From: an uncultured Geobacteraceae bacterium
GTDB lineage: Bacteria > Desulfobacterota > Desulfuromonadia > Geobacterales > Pseudopelobacteraceae
Assembly: GCA_903930585.1 (NCBI GenBank)
Contig: CAIYZD010000371.1
Coordinates: forward strand, 1 to 37,409
Direction of reading: 5' to 3'
DNA length: 37,409 nt
The position numbers and the translations under genes are program-made. The notes below the pieces were generated by a model. It saw only the letters and a program-made list of their open reading frames with translations. It had not been told where the DNA came from and ran no database searches. Each line of letters starts with the position of its first letter. Position 1 is the first letter of the stretch. Shown here one piece after another: positions 1 through 8,948 of this stretch.

Positions 1-647
1 CGGTCGGCACGGCTGCCAAGTACGTGGAAGAGGCTTCCAAGCGGATCAACATGCCTCCCGGTTACTATATCAACCTGTCAGGAGAAGCCGAGGATATGGC
101 CGAATCGTTTGGCTACATGGGAGAATCGCTGCTGCTGGCGGTACTGTTCGTCTATCTGATTCTGGCTGCCCAGTTCGAATCGTTCTTCGAACCGCTCGCC
201 ATAATGCTCTCCCTGCCGCTCGCCATTGTCGGTATGGCAGGTATGCTCAAGCTGACCGGCGACACGGTCAACATCATGTCGCTGATCGGTCTGATCATGC
301 TGATGGGGCTGGTGACCAAGAATGCCATTCTGCTGGTCGATTACGCCAAGGTGCTCCAGCGGCGGGACGGCATGGCGCGACGCGAAGCGGTCATTCTCGC
401 CGGGCGAACCCGTCTGCGGCCGATCATCATGACGACACTGGCAATGATCTTCGGCATGATGCCGCTCTTTCTCGCCATCGGCGCCGGAGCCGAAGGACGT
501 GCCCCCATGGCCCGTGCCGTGGTTGGCGGACTGTTGACCTCAACGCTGCTGACGCTGCTGGTGGTGCCGGTTATGTACACGTTGATGGACGACTTCGGCG
601 GATGGTTGCAACGGAAATGGAAAGGTGGACACGTGCATGTGGAGTGA
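1..647 (+). CDS. RND efflux pump inner-membrane transporter, C-terminal fragment
   Basis: This is the last ~215 residues of an AcrB/MexB-type (HAE1) resistance-nodulation-division pump; the gene enters from the left edge with codons in phase from base 3. The visible part is the second membrane half. It has a helix around LLLAVLFVYLILAAQFES, the motif GLVTKNAILLVDYA that is typical of the family's transmembrane core, then RLRPIIMTTLAMIFGMMPL and a final hydrophobic helix before a short basic tail. Such proteins use the proton gradient to export drugs, solvents or metals through a periplasmic adaptor and an outer-membrane channel. The TolC-type gene 34 bases downstream is the likely partner. 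The substrate cannot be told from this fragment. Confidence 0.93.
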   Translation, partial: VGTAAKYVEEASKRINMPPGYYINLSGEAEDMAESFGYMGESLLLAVLFVYLILAAQFESFFEPLAIMLSLPLAIVGMAGMLKLTGDTVNIMSLIGLIMLMGLVTKNAILLVDYAKVLQRRDGMARREAVILAGRTRLRPIIMTTLAMIFGMMPLFLAIGAGAEGRAPMARAVVGGLLTSTLLTLLVVPVMYTLMDDFGGWLQRKWKGGHVHVE

Positions 648-681
648 GATGAGTCGTTGTTTGAAAGGAGAAGTGCCGTAG

Positions 682-1980
682 ATGAAATGTGTATTGATGG
701 TTATTATCGCACTGCTACCGGCGATTTGCAGTGCCGAAACGCGCGTGCTGACGCTTGAGCAGGCGATCTCCATTGCAATGGAAAAGAACCGCGATATCGA
801 GAAGGCGCGCGAGTATGCCCAGTATGTCCAGGGGAAATACGTCGAGGAACGGGCGGCTGCATTGCCGCAATTGTCTCTTAACGGCACGGTTCAGGCATCT
901 AAGGACGGCAGCAGTGAGATTGGGGGATATCCTGCCCAGCGGCTGTTTGGCCGGGCGGTTGATCTGACGATTTCCCAGCCGCTGTATACCTGGGGGAAAT
1001 TGAACGCCGCCATTCGCGCCGCCGAGGTCGGGATGAAAACTGCCGACGAACAGTTGCGGCTGTACCGGCAGGCTGCGTACCGTGACGTTGTGGCGGCGTA
1101 TCTCGATATTCAGCTGGCCGGGGAATTACACCGGCTGGCGCAGGAAAACCGCTCGCAAAAGCAGCGGCATCTGGATGAAGCGACGCGCAAGTTCAGTGCC
1201 GGAGTTGCGACCGATTATGATGTGCTTGCGGCTGAAGTTGCCGCGGAAAATACGTTGCCGGAGGTGATACGCTCCGAAAACGGCGTGCGCATGGCTCGTG
1301 AACGGCTCCGTTTTTTACTTGCCATGGGTGCGGAAGAGGTCGATGTGGTTGGAACTCTTGAAACGCCCCCCCTTGATCTCTTACTTCCGGCCGGTTATGA
1401 CGAAGCGATGCAGATCGCCGGAAAGCGCCGCCCGGACCTTGCCGACCTGCGGCTGCGCATCGGCATCTATGACGAACTGGTAACTATCGCTGCCGCTGAA
1501 AATAAACCGCGACTTGACCTGAAAGGGGGGGCGGGCTGGCACTGGGCAAGCCTGAACGATCCGGGTCCGGCGCTGGATGCTTCCGGGGCGGCGTGGAACG
1601 TCGGCCTGTATGTGACGTTCCCGTTCTTTGACGGTCTGCGGACGAACGGCAAGGTCGCCCAGGCCAGAAGCGATCTGCGTACAAAGCGGATCGAAGAGGC
1701 CAGGCTACGGGATTCCATCACACTCGAAGTCCGTCAGGCGGAATTTTCATACCGTGAAGCGGGAGAAATACTCAAGGCGCTCTCCGGTACGGTCAAGCAG
1801 GCGGAGCGTTTGGTCAGGATGGCGGAAAGCGGGTATGAATTCGGCGTTAAAATCAGGCTCGAAGTGGATGATGCCCAGCTGAATCTTCTCCAGGCCAAGA
1901 GCAATCTGGCAAAGGCGCAACGCGACCTGCGTGTGGCGCAGGTCAATTATCTCTGGTCGATCGGGGTGGCGGGAGAGTAG
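682..1980 (+). CDS. TolC-family outer membrane efflux protein
   Basis: The 432-residue product begins with a signal peptide (MKCVLMVIIALLPAICSA, cleavage likely before ETR). It then shows the duplicated, alanine- and glutamine-rich helical pattern of outer membrane efflux proteins, with phrases such as SQPLYTWGKLNAAIRAAEVG in the first half and FPFFDGLRTNGKVAQARSDL in the second. Length matches the TolC/OprM family. A good ribosome site (AAAGGAG, 11 bases upstream) supports the start. It should trimerise into the exit duct for the RND pump encoded just upstream; the adaptor gene is presumably further left. A hairpin after the gene probably ends the operon. Confidence 0.93.
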   Translation: MKCVLMVIIALLPAICSAETRVLTLEQAISIAMEKNRDIEKAREYAQYVQGKYVEERAAALPQLSLNGTVQASKDGSSEIGGYPAQRLFGRAVDLTISQPLYTWGKLNAAIRAAEVGMKTADEQLRLYRQAAYRDVVAAYLDIQLAGELHRLAQENRSQKQRHLDEATRKFSAGVATDYDVLAAEVAAENTLPEVIRSENGVRMARERLRFLLAMGAEEVDVVGTLETPPLDLLLPAGYDEAMQIAGKRRPDLADLRLRIGIYDELVTIAAAENKPRLDLKGGAGWHWASLNDPGPALDASGAAWNVGLYVTFPFFDGLRTNGKVAQARSDLRTKRIEEARLRDSITLEVRQAEFSYREAGEILKALSGTVKQAERLVRMAESGYEFGVKIRLEVDDAQLNLLQAKSNLAKAQRDLRVAQVNYLWSIGVAGE

Positions 1981-2008
1981 CACACCGTAGCGTCACCGTG
2001 ACTGGATA

Positions 2009-2060
2009 CGTCAGGCACTCGGCAATAAGTCATTGTTGCCGGGCTGACGACAATCCTTTT
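2009..2060 (+). terminator. Probable terminator hairpin after the RND/TolC operon
   Basis: CGTCAG (2009-2014) pairs with CTGACG (2044-2049), and inside it CGGCAA (2020-2025) pairs with TTGCCG (2036-2041). A short T-rich stretch (CCTTTT) follows ten bases later. The T-run is weak and not adjacent, so this is a moderate call. The next promoter begins at the end of the element. Confidence 0.4.
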
Positions 2061-2087
2061 GACTCACGTGATACTGCGTGGTATTTT
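2059..2087 (+). promoter_or_regulatory. Sigma-70-type promoter for the PfkB gene
   Basis: TTGACT (2059-2064) and TATTTT (2082-2087) are separated by exactly 17 bases and lie 30 bases before the chosen ATG. Transcription would start near 2094. This placement also argues against the alternative upstream GTG at 2078, which would fall inside the promoter. Confidence 0.55.
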
Positions 2088-2116
2088 ATGTCTTTATTTT
2101 ATATCGGGAGAAGTCT

Positions 2117-3031
2117 ATGAGCATTGTAGTTGTCGGCACCGTGGCGTTTGATACGGTTGAAACACCCTTCGGCAGGGGAGAAAACGTTCTGGGTGGGTCG
2201 GCCACCTATTTTTCCACATCTGCCAGCTTCTTTTCCGATGTGTCACTGGTTGCGGTTGTCGGCGAAGATTTTCCGGAAGAACACGTCACTTTTCTACAGG
2301 GTCGCAACATTGATACTGCCGGCTTGCAGCGTATTCCAGGTAAAACGTTTCATTGGAGCGGTCGCTATGGGTATGATCTGAACGAAGCCCAGACGCTTGA
2401 CACCCAGCTTAACGTTCTGATGGATTTTCAACCGGAACTGCCGGAATCCTATCGCGATGCGGAATATCTCTTTCTGGCTAATATTGACCCGGATTTACAG
2501 ATGAAGGTGCTGGAACAGGTTCGGAAACCGAAGCTGGTGGCGTGTGACACCATGAATTTCTGGATTTCATCAAAGCCGGAGGCGCTGAGGAAAGTGCTTA
2601 AAAACGTTGACATCGTTGTCATCAACGAAGGTGAGGCGCGGCAATTTACCGGAGAAGCCAACCTGGTGAAGGCGGCGCGGCAGATCATCGCCCTCGGTTG
2701 CAAGCGACTGGTCGTCAAGCGGGGCGAGTACGGCGTGCTGATGTTTACCGCCGATACGGTTTTTGCTGCGCCGGCGTATCCGTTGGAGGACGTTTTTGAT
2801 CCGACCGGAGCGGGTGATACGTTTGCCGGAGGGTTCATGGGGTATCTGGCAAATACGGGCGACCTGTCGGAGGAGGGGCTGCGTCAGGCCATCGTCTTCG
2901 GGAGTGTTATGGCCTCTTTCAATGTTGAGGATTTCAGCCTTAACCGCATGAAGCGGCTTGAGTACAAAGAGATTCAAGCTCGTTTTGTGAACTTCAAGGC
3001 GCTGACAAGCTTCAGGGATGTCTCTTTCTAA
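2117..3031 (+). CDS. PfkB-family sugar/nucleoside kinase
   Basis: A 304-residue kinase of the ribokinase/PfkB family, which phosphorylates a sugar or nucleoside hydroxyl with ATP. The N-terminal GG motif (VLGGSATYFSTSASFFS) and the C-terminal signature DPTGAGDTFAGGFMG are both present; the Asp in GAGD is the catalytic base of the family. An ATG with GGGAG six bases upstream is preferred over a GTG at 2078. The stop codon directly abuts the next ATG (TAA then ATG), so it is probably co-transcribed with the TPR lipoprotein and the RodZ-like gene. The natural substrate cannot be read from the sequence. Confidence 0.9.
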   Translation: MSIVVVGTVAFDTVETPFGRGENVLGGSATYFSTSASFFSDVSLVAVVGEDFPEEHVTFLQGRNIDTAGLQRIPGKTFHWSGRYGYDLNEAQTLDTQLNVLMDFQPELPESYRDAEYLFLANIDPDLQMKVLEQVRKPKLVACDTMNFWISSKPEALRKVLKNVDIVVINEGEARQFTGEANLVKAARQIIALGCKRLVVKRGEYGVLMFTADTVFAAPAYPLEDVFDPTGAGDTFAGGFMGYLANTGDLSEEGLRQAIVFGSVMASFNVEDFSLNRMKRLEYKEIQARFVNFKALTSFRDVSF

Positions 3032-3793
3032 ATGAAAAAGGTTTTCTATTCCATAGCTGCAATGCTGCTGTTTCTGAACGTTTCCGGATGTGTCTCCGGT
3101 CGGGGACAGAGTACGTCCAAGCCTAATCCTGCATCCTATCATTACCAGATGGGCCTTTCCTATCTTGGTGAACGTAATTACTCTTCAGCTCTGTTTGAGT
3201 TGACGGAGGCCGAGAAACTTGATTCCGAGAATCCTGATGTCGTTTATAATCTGGGTATGGCTTTTGTCGGAAAAAAGCGTCCGGATCTCGCTGAAGCAAA
3301 ATTTCTGAAAGCTATCCGTTTAAAGCCGAGTTTTTCCACTGCCCGTAACGATCTGGGAGTTGCCTACCTTGAGTTGAAACGCTGGGATAGCGCTATTCAG
3401 CAGTTTAAAATTGTCAAGGATGATCTTTTTTACGACAACGGTGAAAATGCAGCCATCAATCTCGGGCTGGCCTATCTGGGAAAGGGAAATTTTCTCAAGG
3501 CGTTGGAAGAACTGCAAGCCGTGGCTGTTATGAATCCGCGCAATCCGGTTGCACGGCTTTCGCTGGGGCGGGTCTGTTTTGCCATGGACAAGAGCGAACA
3601 GGCGATTGCCGAATATACCAAGGCACTTGAAATCTATCATGATTACGGGGCCGCCTATTATTATCTGGGGCAGGCTCAACTTAAGATGAGTAGAATCGAC
3701 GCAGCTCGTGTTTCATTCAAAGAAGCGGTGCGGTTTATTCCCGACAGCGAACTTGGTCGCGCAGCCCTTGGATACCTGGATCTTATCAAGTGA
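3032..3793 (+). CDS. TPR-repeat lipoprotein, PilF/PilW-like
   Basis: The 253-residue product starts with a lipoprotein signal (hydrophobic stretch then VSGC as lipobox, lipidated Cys at about residue 20). About five or six tetratricopeptide repeats follow, for example ALFELTEAEKLDSENPDVVYNLGMA and KFLKAIRLKPSFSTARNDLGVAYLEL, read here in part. This matches PilF/PilW-type outer-membrane lipoproteins that help assemble the type IV pilus secretin, but TPR lipoproteins also serve other complexes. It starts immediately after the PfkB stop and overlaps the next gene by four bases, so translation is probably coupled. In several Proteobacteria a pilF-like gene also lies directly before a rodZ-like gene, which supports the call. 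Confidence 0.82.
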   Translation: MKKVFYSIAAMLLFLNVSGCVSGRGQSTSKPNPASYHYQMGLSYLGERNYSSALFELTEAEKLDSENPDVVYNLGMAFVGKKRPDLAEAKFLKAIRLKPSFSTARNDLGVAYLELKRWDSAIQQFKIVKDDLFYDNGENAAINLGLAYLGKGNFLKALEELQAVAVMNPRNPVARLSLGRVCFAMDKSEQAIAEYTKALEIYHDYGAAYYYLGQAQLKMSRIDAARVSFKEAVRFIPDSELGRAALGYLDLIK

Positions 3794-4671
3794 GTGAGAA
3801 TAGAGTGTCAGATCCGTTTTCATCTACTTCGGAGGCTCTTGGAAGTTCACCTGGGGCAGTTTTGCGCCGTTGCCGCGAATTCCACGGAATTACGCTTGAA
3901 GAGGCCTCTGAAACAACAAAAATAGGTATTTCTCACCTGAAGGCACTGGAAGACGATCAAATCAGGGAATTTGCCAATCAGGCGTACCTTAAGGGCTTTC
4001 TGCGTATCTACGCCACGTACCTCGGACTGAATTCGGATGATGTGGCACGGATGTATGACAAGCTTTTCGGGGGGCAGGGTGAAAAACCGGACAGTGTGCG
4101 CCAGTCGGTTACACCCGGCCGTACGCGGCGTCGTTTAATCTCCTTGAAAAAAATGGTGTTTCCGGCGATATTGCTGGTGCTGATCCTTATTACCGCGACT
4201 TTTTTTAAACGCCCTTCCCCCACTCCTGTCCGCCATGTGCAGCCGATCGCAGTCGCCCCCCTGCAGAATGTCGCTGTCCAGATAGTGCAAAGTTCAGCAC
4301 GAATCAGAAAGGCAGAACGTGTTAGCATACCCCGTAAGGAAGAACCGCGCCTGGTAGAACTTCTCGAATCGGAAAGGACGGCGCCGCCGGTGGTGCCAAA
4401 ACGTCCGGCAGATGCGGCCAAGGGGTTTCTGCTGAAAATAAGGGTTACTCAGAACGGAACACTTACCGCGACTGTTGACGGGGCAGGGGCACAGCAGTAT
4501 GAACTTACCATTGGAGATGTTATCGAGTGGAAGGCAGAAAAAAAGGTCGCACTGGAATTGAGTAATGCCGGTGGAGTCGACGTAGAATTGAATGGCAAAC
4601 CTTACCAACCGCTCGGACCTCCCGGCAAACCGGCGTACGTTGAACTTGATGCTGATGGCGTCAAACAGTAA
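3790..4671 (+). CDS. RodZ-like membrane protein with N-terminal helix-turn-helix
   Basis: The 293-residue protein has a helix-turn-helix of the RodZ type at about residues 18-90 (LRRCREFHGITLEEASETT ... LKALEDDQ ... AYLKGFLRIYATYLGL), a basic linker, one membrane helix near residues 118-137, a proline-rich spacer and a C-terminal beta-rich DUF4115-type domain from about 215. RodZ links MreB filaments to the inner membrane and supports rod shape; the HTH is used for protein contact rather than DNA binding. The start is a GTG that overlaps the preceding stop (GTGA). No mreB is in the window, so a role in cell shape is inferred from architecture. Confidence 0.85.
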   Translation: MSENRVSDPFSSTSEALGSSPGAVLRRCREFHGITLEEASETTKIGISHLKALEDDQIREFANQAYLKGFLRIYATYLGLNSDDVARMYDKLFGGQGEKPDSVRQSVTPGRTRRRLISLKKMVFPAILLVLILITATFFKRPSPTPVRHVQPIAVAPLQNVAVQIVQSSARIRKAERVSIPRKEEPRLVELLESERTAPPVVPKRPADAAKGFLLKIRVTQNGTLTATVDGAGAQQYELTIGDVIEWKAEKKVALELSNAGGVDVELNGKPYQPLGPPGKPAYVELDADGVKQ

Positions 4672-4730
4672 TCCGTCGCAGTTTTCCCGATCCCTATTCC
4701 ACTCCGGAAACAGAAAAAGAGTTCGGGCCC

Positions 4731-4758
4731 TTGACACCTGGCCGCTCCATGCTAAACT
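4731..4758 (+). promoter_or_regulatory. Candidate sigma-70 promoter for the receiver/Usp genes
   Basis: A perfect TTGACA (4731-4736), a 16-base spacer and TAAACT (4753-4758) lie about 35 bases before the GTG start of the receiver gene. The 120-base gap after the RodZ-like gene otherwise shows no clear terminator. Confidence 0.5.
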
Positions 4759-4791
4759 TCCAGTACTTATGAACTGTGCGGGAGAACCATC

Positions 4792-5166
4792 GTGGATCAG
4801 GGCTATAAAAGGATACTGGTTGTGGATGATGAGGAAAACGCCCGGGTGGCGCTATCCAAAATCCTTGCTCATGATGGCTATGACGTCTCGTCAGCCAGGA
4901 ACGGGGTAGAGGCTCTCAATTATCTGCGCAGTAAAGATGTAGAGCTGATCATTACCGATCTGAACATGCCGGAGATGAACGGGTTGATGTTTTTGCGCGA
5001 GCTGAATCGCTCTCATCCCGCCAGCAATGTTATTATGATCACGGCGTACGGTGAAGTCGAGTCGTATCTCGAAGCCATGACGCTGGGGGTATTTGAGTAT
5101 ATTAACAAACCGGTCAAGTACGACGATCTGAAAAAAGTCATCAACAAAATTTTTAATATCGTCTGA
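4792..5166 (+). CDS. Single-domain response regulator (CheY-like receiver)
   Basis: The 124-residue protein is a receiver domain and nothing else. All key residues are visible: the acidic pocket in LVVDDEEN, the phospho-acceptor Asp in ITDLNMPEMNG, the conserved Thr in MITAYG and the Lys in INKPVK. It should be phosphorylated by a histidine kinase and act through protein contact, as it has no output domain. It uses a GTG start with a GGAG-type site shortly before it. A candidate promoter precedes it and a universal stress gene follows 24 bases later. The receiver-kinase at 5681-6862 is a possible partner. Confidence 0.93.
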   Translation: MDQGYKRILVVDDEENARVALSKILAHDGYDVSSARNGVEALNYLRSKDVELIITDLNMPEMNGLMFLRELNRSHPASNVIMITAYGEVESYLEAMTLGVFEYINKPVKYDDLKKVINKIFNIV

Positions 5167-5190
5167 TAAATACATTCAGGAGGAGTTTTC

Positions 5191-5640
5191 ATGAAACCGT
5201 TTACCAAAATTCTGGTCGCCATCGATTTTTCAGAAAATTCAGAATGTGCTTTTGACTACGCATTGACATTGGCCACCCAGTTCAATGCCGAACTCACGAT
5301 TGTTCATGTCATCAACGAACCGGTTGATTTGCGCGGTTTCTACGTGCCGCATATCTCATTTGAGCAACTTGAGAAAGAGATTGAAGAAGGCGCCGCCAAG
5401 ATGATGGAAACATTCTGCAGTTCAAAGCTGGGGACATTTTCAAATTATAAAACATCTATTGTGACCGGTATTCCCTATGATGAAATCACGGCGGCAGCCG
5501 GCAGAATCGATGCGTCTCTGATTGTGATCGGCACTCATGGCAGAACCGGCCTTGACCGCATCCTTTTCGGCAGCACGGCGGAACGGGTTGTTCGCGCTGC
5601 CGTTTGCCCTGTTCTGACGGTCAGACTCCCGGCCGTTTAA
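5191..5640 (+). CDS. Universal stress protein (UspA family)
   Basis: A 149-residue single Usp domain. The N-terminus KILVAIDFSENSECAFDYAL is typical, and the C-terminus carries the ATP-binding pattern G-x2-G-x9-G-S/T (GTHGRTGLDRILFGST), so it belongs to the nucleotide-binding (MJ0577-like) group rather than the UspA group that lacks the motif. These are cytoplasmic dimers linked to survival under starvation or redox stress. The ribosome site AGGAGG is strong. It probably shares a transcript with the receiver gene upstream. Confidence 0.93.
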   Translation: MKPFTKILVAIDFSENSECAFDYALTLATQFNAELTIVHVINEPVDLRGFYVPHISFEQLEKEIEEGAAKMMETFCSSKLGTFSNYKTSIVTGIPYDEITAAAGRIDASLIVIGTHGRTGLDRILFGSTAERVVRAAVCPVLTVRLPAV

Positions 5641-5680
5641 CCCTGTATTCGGTACGTGACATGCAAAAGACCATTCTGCC

Positions 5681-6862
5681 ATGCTGATGGAACCGGGATT
5701 GCGGAGAAATTCCGTCGTCATTATTGATGATGACCGGAACATCCTCGAACTGACCTCACAGATACTTTCACGGAATGGTTTTCAGACGTATGTTGCAGAC
5801 CGTGCCGTAGAGGGGATTGAACTGATATCACGCCATGCTCCCGAATTGGTCCTGCTTGACTACATGATGCCGGAAATGGATGGACTATCTGCTCTGAAAA
5901 AGATCAAAACACGCTTTCCCGATTCGTATGTCGTGATGTTTACCGGCAGGGGAAGTGAGGAAATCGCTGTCGAATTGATGCAAAACGGTGCTTCGGAGTA
6001 TATTCTCAAGCCGTTTAATACTCGTAATCTGGTTGAACGGCTGGAAAATGTGCTGCGAATCCGGGAAATAGAACTTCATAACCGGGAGTTGCAGAAACAG
6101 CAGGAACAGCTGCTTTCCGAAATTGAACTCTGGAATCTTGAGCTCCAGAAGCGGGTACGCGAAAAAACCGAGGCACTTCAAAATGCTCAAGACGAGATAG
6201 TCCAGTCTGAAAAACTGGCGGCGATGGGCTATCTTTCGGCTGGTGTGGCCCACGAAATCCGCAATCCGCTCAACTCCATATCCCTGTATGTTCAACTCAT
6301 GCGTCAGACAACAACCGACCCTGAGCATCTTGAGTGCCACGCGAAAATCATGAAAGAAGTTGACCGGATAGATACCATTATCCGTAAGTTGCTGGACGCC
6401 TCCCGGCGTACCCGGGTCATTTCGGCCAACGTGCAGATCAATCAGGTTATAGATACGGTCATAGAAGCTTTTTCTCCCCAGATTGAGACCAGGAAAATCG
6501 GAGTTGAACGGCAGTATCAGGTTATCTCCCCCATAACTGCCGATTCAACCGAGCTGGAGCAGATATTTACCAACCTTTTTCTGAATGCCATTGATGCCAT
6601 GAACCGGGGCGGTATCCTTACTATCGAGACATATGAAAAGGATGGCAAGGTAATCGTCAGGGTTGGCGATAGTGGTAACGGTATTGCGAAGGATATTCTT
6701 CCAAGCATTTTCGAGCCTTTTTTCAGTACAAAAAGCCGAGGCACCGGAATGGGACTTCCGGTCGCGCAACGTATTGCCCGGATGTACGAAGGAAACATGG
6801 AGGTCGAATTATCGTCATCGGAAGGAACCACGTTCCGCCTGGAGTTTCCGGTCGGTCGCTGA
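5681..6862 (+). CDS. Receiver-histidine kinase (REC-HisKA-HATPase), soluble
   Basis: The 393-residue protein has an N-terminal receiver domain (acidic residues in VIIDDDRN, phospho-acceptor D60 in LLDYMMPEMDG, K110 in LKPF), a long coiled coil at about 125-180, a HisKA H-box (GVAHEIRNPLNS, H191) and a HATPase domain with N-box (LFLNAIDAM, 299-307), DSGNGI (330-335) and GTGMGL (354-359). There is no membrane segment, so it senses through its receiver or coiled coil in the cytoplasm. It likely works in a phosphorelay with the lone receivers on either side. The start is uncertain: ATG at 5681 or 5687, both with weak ribosome sites. Confidence 0.92.
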   Translation: MLMEPGLRRNSVVIIDDDRNILELTSQILSRNGFQTYVADRAVEGIELISRHAPELVLLDYMMPEMDGLSALKKIKTRFPDSYVVMFTGRGSEEIAVELMQNGASEYILKPFNTRNLVERLENVLRIREIELHNRELQKQQEQLLSEIELWNLELQKRVREKTEALQNAQDEIVQSEKLAAMGYLSAGVAHEIRNPLNSISLYVQLMRQTTTDPEHLECHAKIMKEVDRIDTIIRKLLDASRRTRVISANVQINQVIDTVIEAFSPQIETRKIGVERQYQVISPITADSTELEQIFTNLFLNAIDAMNRGGILTIETYEKDGKVIVRVGDSGNGIAKDILPSIFEPFFSTKSRGTGMGLPVAQRIARMYEGNMEVELSSSEGTTFRLEFPVGR

Positions 6863-6897
6863 CATTTCCTTTCATTTTCCGGCTGAGGTGGTGTAGA

Positions 6898-7329
6898 ATG
6901 CCTCAGCTTGCCAAACTATCTCCGGTGTGTACCTTCATGACTGAATCGCCCAGAAAAGTTCTTATTATCGATGATGATCCCTTTTTCCGGAAAGTGCTGA
7001 CCGATAATTTCAGGGAAAACGGTTTTTCCGTTTTCAGTGCCGATGACGGCATTGAGGGAGTGCGGGCGTATCTTGAAATATCACCGGATGTCGTTATCTC
7101 TGATCTCGTCATGCCGCGCATGGGGGGAGTGAGCACCTGTATGGAGATCGGTCGGTTGGCCGGTGATGCGCCTCCTGTTATTGTTCTGCTGACATCCATG
7201 TTCCATGAAACGCCTCATGAACATGTTGATCCTGAAATGGGCGCCAGAATCCATATCCCCAAATCGACCAATCCGGTGGATATCGTCATTATCGTTGAAC
7301 AGCTTCTGGAACGCGGAAAGTATCTCTAA
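6898..7329 (+). CDS. Single-domain response regulator
   Basis: A 143-residue receiver domain with LIIDDDPF, phospho-acceptor Asp in ISDLVMPRMGG, Thr in LLTSM and Lys in HIPKST; no output domain. It lies 35 bases after the receiver-kinase and is the obvious candidate substrate. The ATG at 6898 has GAGGTG about nine bases upstream; an internal ATG at 6937 would remove 13 poorly conserved residues and is possible. The longest in-frame start of the following dehydrogenase gene would overlap this gene, so that start is rejected. Confidence 0.9.
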   Translation: MPQLAKLSPVCTFMTESPRKVLIIDDDPFFRKVLTDNFRENGFSVFSADDGIEGVRAYLEISPDVVISDLVMPRMGGVSTCMEIGRLAGDAPPVIVLLTSMFHETPHEHVDPEMGARIHIPKSTNPVDIVIIVEQLLERGKYL

Positions 7330-7339
7330 AGCTGACGGT

Positions 7340-8917
7340 ATGCCATTTATCTATCGTAATCTTTCTCTCACCCCTGATGATCATGAGGAAACGCTGCCTG
7401 CGGTGCTGGCGGCAAAACTTTCCATTCCGCTCTCATCCGTGCGCGATGTCCGTATTATCCGCAAAGGGATAGACGCCCGCAAAAAGCCACATATCAAACT
7501 GATCTATACGCTCTCGTTCTCTGTCGATACTGCGCTTAAAATAAGCCTGAAAGCTGACCCGGCGCTGGAATGGCAGGATGAAAAGGTGGTTTCTGCTCCG
7601 CACCGGATTCAATCGCGCCAGCGTATCGTTATTGTCGGCAGTGGTCCGGCCGGATTGTTTGCCGCGTTGCGTCTTGCTGAGTACGGATTGACGGCAACTG
7701 TCATCGAACGGGGAAAAAGTGTCGAACAACGCGCGTTATCGGTGCACCGCTTTTGGCAGGACGGTGTTCTTGATCCCGAGTCAAACGTTCAGTTTGGCGA
7801 GGGGGGAGCCGGGACGTTTTCGGATGGCAAGCTGACCTGTCGCTCGAAAGATCCGCTGGTGCCATGGGTACTGGATAAATTGGTACTATTTGGAGCCCAG
7901 CCAGAGGTTCGGCATCTTGCCAAGCCGCATATCGGTACGGATCGGTTGAGAGTGGTGATCAGCGCTATCCGGCGCCATCTTCTTGAGAAAGGCTTCACCA
8001 TCCGTTTCGACTGCCGTATGACCGACCTGGGCATCAAGGATGGCCGTATAGCAACGGTGACGCTGAATGATGCGGAGGAGATCCGGTGCGACCACCTGAT
8101 TCTGGCCGCCGGGCATAGCGCGCGCGACACATTTGAACTGCTGGAACGTTTGAACGTGCCGCTCCAGCGCAAGCCATTTGCCATGGGTCTCAGGGTCGAA
8201 CATCCGCAACAGCTGATAAACCGGATCCAGTACGGTAATCAGAAACAGCCGAATCTACCGGTTGCGGACTATGCTGTCGCCTGGAACAACAGAATCACCG
8301 GGCGTAGCGCCTATTCATTCTGCATGTGTCCGGGGGGGGTGGTTGTTGGCGGCTCCTCCGAGGCAGGTGGCGTTGTTACCAATGGCATGAGCGGCCAGTT
8401 GCGCAATTCCCCGTATGCGAACAGTGCTCTGGTGGTTAATGTCCGGGAAGAAGATTTTATCGGGCCGGGACCGCTTGGAGGGGTCCGGCTGCAGCGCCGG
8501 TGGGAACAGCGGGCATTTGAATTGGGTGGCGGAGGATACCGGGCGCCTGCTCAGAGCCTGCTTGCTTTCTTGCGGCTTCCGGGAAAAGGGGTAGTCAGGA
8601 CGAGTTATCGTCCCGGTATCTGCGAGACGGAGCTTGATTCAGTGCTGCCGCCATTCATCATCGATACGCTCCGCGAAGGGATCGCGGATTTCGGGCGTAG
8701 GCTGCGGGGGTTTATTACCGCCGAGGCAACCCTGATCGGTATCGAGTCACGCACATCATCGCCGGTGCGCATCCTGCGCGATGACGGTTTTGAGTCCGTT
8801 GGCGTAAAATGTTTGTATCCGGCCGGTGAAGGCGCCGGATATGCGGGCGGCATCATGAGCTCCGCAGTCGATGGCATCAGGATCGCGGATAGTATCGCGG
8901 GGCGACTGGCGCCATGA
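7340..8917 (+). CDS. Uncharacterised FAD-dependent dehydrogenase (COG2509-type)
   Basis: The 525-residue product has an N-terminal ~85-residue domain (MPFIYRNLSLTP...) followed by a flavoprotein fold. The dinucleotide motif IVIVGSGPAGLFAALRLAEYG is at about 96-116, the motif VQFGEGGAGTFSDGKL follows, and the C-terminus YPAGEGAGYAGGIMSSAVDG is the usual FAD-contacting end. This matches the conserved family of uncharacterised NAD(FAD)-utilising dehydrogenases. It presumably oxidises or reduces an unknown substrate in the cytoplasm. The start at 7340 begins ten bases after the receiver stop. Its ribosome site is weak, so it may depend on translational coupling. Confidence 0.88.
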   Translation: MPFIYRNLSLTPDDHEETLPAVLAAKLSIPLSSVRDVRIIRKGIDARKKPHIKLIYTLSFSVDTALKISLKADPALEWQDEKVVSAPHRIQSRQRIVIVGSGPAGLFAALRLAEYGLTATVIERGKSVEQRALSVHRFWQDGVLDPESNVQFGEGGAGTFSDGKLTCRSKDPLVPWVLDKLVLFGAQPEVRHLAKPHIGTDRLRVVISAIRRHLLEKGFTIRFDCRMTDLGIKDGRIATVTLNDAEEIRCDHLILAAGHSARDTFELLERLNVPLQRKPFAMGLRVEHPQQLINRIQYGNQKQPNLPVADYAVAWNNRITGRSAYSFCMCPGGVVVGGSSEAGGVVTNGMSGQLRNSPYANSALVVNVREEDFIGPGPLGGVRLQRRWEQRAFELGGGGYRAPAQSLLAFLRLPGKGVVRTSYRPGICETELDSVLPPFIIDTLREGIADFGRRLRGFITAEATLIGIESRTSSPVRILRDDGFESVGVKCLYPAGEGAGYAGGIMSSAVDGIRIADSIAGRLAP

Positions 8918-8948
8918 TGCCGCCTGTCTCCTGTCAGAGGCTGAGGGC

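Noticed and set aside
7205-7339. Upstream extension of the FAD dehydrogenase by 45 codons
   Set aside because: It overlaps the receiver gene by 125 bases, and the family N-terminus (MPFIYRNLSL) begins at 7340.
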